In this document: positions 22,242-23,856 of the stretch, in pieces
Position numbering within the stretch: position 1 is the first letter of the stretch
Layout of the letters: each line of letters begins with the position of its first letter
DNA from: DAOLOF01 sp964463605
Lineage (GTDB): Bacteria > Patescibacteriota > Microgenomatia > UBA1400 > PJMF01
NCBI GenBank assembly: GCA_964463605.1
Contig: CAYXBZ010000010.1
Location: forward strand, 1-23,856
DNA length: 23,856 nucleotides
Direction of reading: 5' to 3'
The notes under the pieces: model-generated
Seen by the model: the letters and a program-made list of their open reading frames with translations, nothing else
Databases searched by the model: none
What the model was told of the DNA's origin: nothing
Program-made: the position numbers and the translations under genes

Positions 22242-23165
22242 ATGATTGAGGTCATCGTTTTTTTACTCAGNNNNNNNNNNNNNNNNNNNNNNNNNNNNNN
22301 NNNNNNNNNNNNNNNNNNNNNNNNNNNNNNNNNNNNNNNNNNNNNNNNNNNNNNNNNNNNNNNNNNNNNNGATGATATCTATGATCTTCATCCTTATTGG
22401 AGATTGATAGCAGGGGTTATTGCTGGGTTAATCGTGGTTGGTTCAGGAATAGGTATTGCCTATGTTTCACATCCATTTCAAGAGGGAGTTATTCACCTCG
22501 ACACCATTAAATTAAATCTTGAATTGCTTGGAAGAACAAGGGAACTCTGGATTTTTGCCGACCTCTTTGCTCTAGTTTTTATTCTTTGGAACATGAACAT
22601 TGTTAACTGGTCAAAAGGCCTCGATGGTCAACTTCCAGCCTTCGTAGTAGTAGCTTTTGTGTTTCTCGGGCTTTTGAGCGATTCATTTAGTTCTGACCCC
22701 ACTCAGTTTAATAATGCTCTTCTAAGTTTTATTTTGGCAGGCTCTTTTGCTGGCTTATTAATATACAATTGGTATCCACAAAAAATTATGCCCGGATATG
22801 GAGCGGGTTCTCTTGCAGGTTTTTTTCTGAGTATTTTGGCAGTTCTTTCAGGAGCAAAAGTGGCAACAACACTAATGGTTTTAGCCATTCCAACCGCAGA
22901 TGCTATCTTCACAATAATTCGCAGACTAACAACAGGAAAATCACCAATATGGGGAGATCGAGGCCATCTTCATCATCTACTCCTCGACAAACTTGGCTGG
23001 GGAAGAAGGCGAGTGGCGATATTTTATGCCACAACCAGCTTAATTATGGGAGTGTTATCGTTGTATTTAAATACTTTTGGAAAGATTGTTGCCTTGATGT
23101 TATCATTTCTTCTTGTCTTTTTTCTGCAAGTTTGGACTAGAATATACACAACAAAGACAATATGA
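22242..23165 (+). CDS. WecA/MraY-like polyprenyl-phosphate phosphoglycosyl transferase, interrupted by an assembly gap
   Basis: The protein should transfer a sugar-1-phosphate from a UDP-sugar to a polyprenyl phosphate and so start a lipid-linked glycan. After nine residues there is a 100-N gap; the visible sequence resumes with DDIYDLHP, the second conserved WecA/MraY block. Multiple helices, MNIVNWSKGLDGQ, NWYPQKIMPGYGAGS and IIRRLTTGKSPIWGDRGHLHHLLL follow; the H-L-H-H signature near the C-terminus is diagnostic. Two blocks deviate: the usual D-GLDG has Lys (SKGLDG) and the usual GD-x-GS reads GYGAGS. The missing part should contain the RK-H-x-P-P and GG blocks. The frame agrees across the gap as written, but the gap length is probably arbitrary. 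It overlaps the following gene by 4 nt. Confidence 0.85.
   Translation: MIEVIVFLLXXXXXXXXXXXXXXXXXXXXXXXXXXXXXXXXXXDDIYDLHPYWRLIAGVIAGLIVVGSGIGIAYVSHPFQEGVIHLDTIKLNLELLGRTRELWIFADLFALVFILWNMNIVNWSKGLDGQLPAFVVVAFVFLGLLSDSFSSDPTQFNNALLSFILAGSFAGLLIYNWYPQKIMPGYGAGSLAGFFLSILAVLSGAKVATTLMVLAIPTADAIFTIIRRLTTGKSPIWGDRGHLHHLLLDKLGWGRRRVAIFYATTSLIMGVLSLYLNTFGKIVALMLSFLLVFFLQVWTRIYTTKTI
22271..22370. other. Assembly gap (100 N)
   Basis: Exactly 100 unknown bases, a size commonly used when the true gap length is not known. It falls inside the 5' part of the WecA-like gene. Start to DDIYDL is only 43 codons as drawn, whereas the family usually has about 80-90 residues there, so the true gap is probably longer. 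Confidence 0.95.
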
Positions 23166-23856
23166 AAGAATACTTCCAAACTCTTAAACTGCTACTGATT
23201 AGCGCCCGCCCACTGCAGTGGATTAAAAATATCGCTTTATATGCTCCCTTAGTATTCTCTGGATTTCTTTTCTACAATCCCATTGATGGCCCTGCATACT
23301 TTTATGTTGTAACCAAGGCTTTTCTGATCTTTTGTTTATTAACTTCAAGTGTATATCTAATTAATGACGTTCTTGACATTAAATCAGATCAAAAACATCC
23401 AGTAAAAAAATTTCGCCCTATTGCCGCTGGTCAGGTATCAACATCAACAGCCGTTTTTTCAGCATTTATTGGCCTTTCAATCGTCTTTTATCTATCACAG
23501 TCTTTTTCTCCTTTCTTTCAATTGATAATCCTAGGATATGTGAGTTTGCAGCTTCTTTACTCATTTAAACTGAAGTATCTTCCTATTTTAGATGTTTTAA
23601 CGATAGCCTCTGGTTTTTTACTAAGAATTTATGCTGGATCACTAGCCGTGAATTTGCATATGAGTGTTTGGTTCCTGTTAACGGTTGTCTCAGCCTCATT
23701 ATTTTTAGCCGTTGGAAAAAGACAAAGTGAGCGCACCTTAATGAAAGATAAAGACAAAGAGCTAACTAGAGTAACTTTGAGCAAATATAGCCAAAGATTG
23801 CTTGATGTTTATACCAGTATGTTCGCCAACGCTACCTGGCTCACTTATGCTCTTTT
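23162..23856 (+). CDS. UbiA-family prenyltransferase, decaprenyl-phosphate phosphoribosyltransferase-like (3' truncated by window edge)
   Basis: The frame is open to the window edge, giving 231 residues. It matches the UbiA superfamily branch that transfers 5-phosphoribose from PRPP to a polyprenyl phosphate (DPPR synthase, Rv3806c-like), the first step to lipid-linked ribose or arabinose. The N-terminus SARPLQWIKNIALYAPLVFSG, the first Asp motif N68-D-V-L-D72 with D76, the FRPIAAG at 84-90, and a second block LDVLTIASGFLLRIYAG are all typical. Several membrane helices alternate as expected. The ATG overlaps the stop of the WecA-like gene by 4 nt (ATGA), so the two are coupled. The C-terminal third lies outside the window. 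Confidence 0.88.
   Translation, partial: MKEYFQTLKLLLISARPLQWIKNIALYAPLVFSGFLFYNPIDGPAYFYVVTKAFLIFCLLTSSVYLINDVLDIKSDQKHPVKKFRPIAAGQVSTSTAVFSAFIGLSIVFYLSQSFSPFFQLIILGYVSLQLLYSFKLKYLPILDVLTIASGFLLRIYAGSLAVNLHMSVWFLLTVVSASLFLAVGKRQSERTLMKDKDKELTRVTLSKYSQRLLDVYTSMFANATWLTYAL

Noticed and set aside
22242..23165. WecA-like gene as a pseudogene
   Set aside because: The interruption is an assembly gap, not a stop or frameshift; the visible parts on both sides are intact and the downstream gene overlaps normally.
1..23856. Prophage, integrative element or defence island
   Set aside because: No integrase, transposase, capsid, terminase, toxin, nuclease-helicase or similar genes were seen; most genes are housekeeping or envelope functions with even base use.
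1..23856. Recoding of TGA as Gly or Trp (as in some CPR lineages)
   Set aside because: Long conserved genes contain no in-frame TGA and several end with TGA at the expected C-terminus.

Overview
The window is an AT-rich bacterial chromosome segment, most likely from a Candidate Phyla Radiation (CPR/Patescibacteria) bacterium, probably Microgenomates-like. That placement is inference from protein style: minimal or trimmed housekeeping enzymes, membrane proteins of a type I associate with that group, a WecA-type transferase with non-standard motifs, and several promoters placed directly against start codons. TGA serves as a normal stop (for example at the ends of aspS and the WecA-like gene), so this is not a TGA-recoding CPR lineage.

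Layout. Positions 1-564 hold the 3' end of a GH18-type glycoside hydrolase, followed by a strong hairpin and two minus-strand genes: a ferritin-like protein (616-1098) and an SDR dehydrogenase (1156-1926). An unrecognised coupled gene pair (2045-2825, minus) is divergent from fbaB, a class I fructose-bisphosphate aldolase (2980-4035, plus). From 12028 down to 4057 runs a long, tightly packed minus-strand set: D-Ala-D-Ala carboxypeptidase, a membrane-anchored YycI-like protein, gltX, a large envelope-like protein of unknown function, a small acidic protein, ybeY, dnaX, ybaB and rdgB. It mixes cell-wall, translation, ribosome-maturation, replication and nucleotide-sanitation functions.

A palindrome-rich spacer (12029-12310) separates this set from aspS (12311-13714, minus). 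The aspS gene has a promoter almost touching its start codon, and its product lacks the usual bacterial GAD insertion domain. A non-coding stretch (13715-14013) with a plus-strand terminator precedes a plus-strand set: an unrecognised small protein, a membrane-anchored alpha/beta hydrolase, a basic-tailed membrane protein, metG and tatD. The right end (18614-23856) is a lipid-linked glycan cluster: a membrane GT2 glycosyltransferase, a GT-C (GT39-like) glycosyltransferase, a small membrane protein, a WecA/MraY-like phosphoglycosyl transferase interrupted by a 100-N assembly gap, and a 5'-partial UbiA-family decaprenyl-phosphate phosphoribosyltransferase-like protein.

The most notable observations are: (1) a Thermus-like A9 slippery run in the dnaX linker, with stops waiting in both shifted frames, predicting a short gamma-like form; (2) a DnaX without zinc-module cysteines; (3) a GAD-less AspRS; (4) a 161-bp cluster of nested palindromes resembling a REP/PATE-type mobile-element relic; (5) recurrent -10 boxes 6-9 nt before start codons, suggesting leaderless transcripts; and (6) a WecA-like enzyme in which two usually conserved Asp positions are replaced. 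I saw no CRISPR array, rRNA, tRNA, prophage or recognisable defence system.
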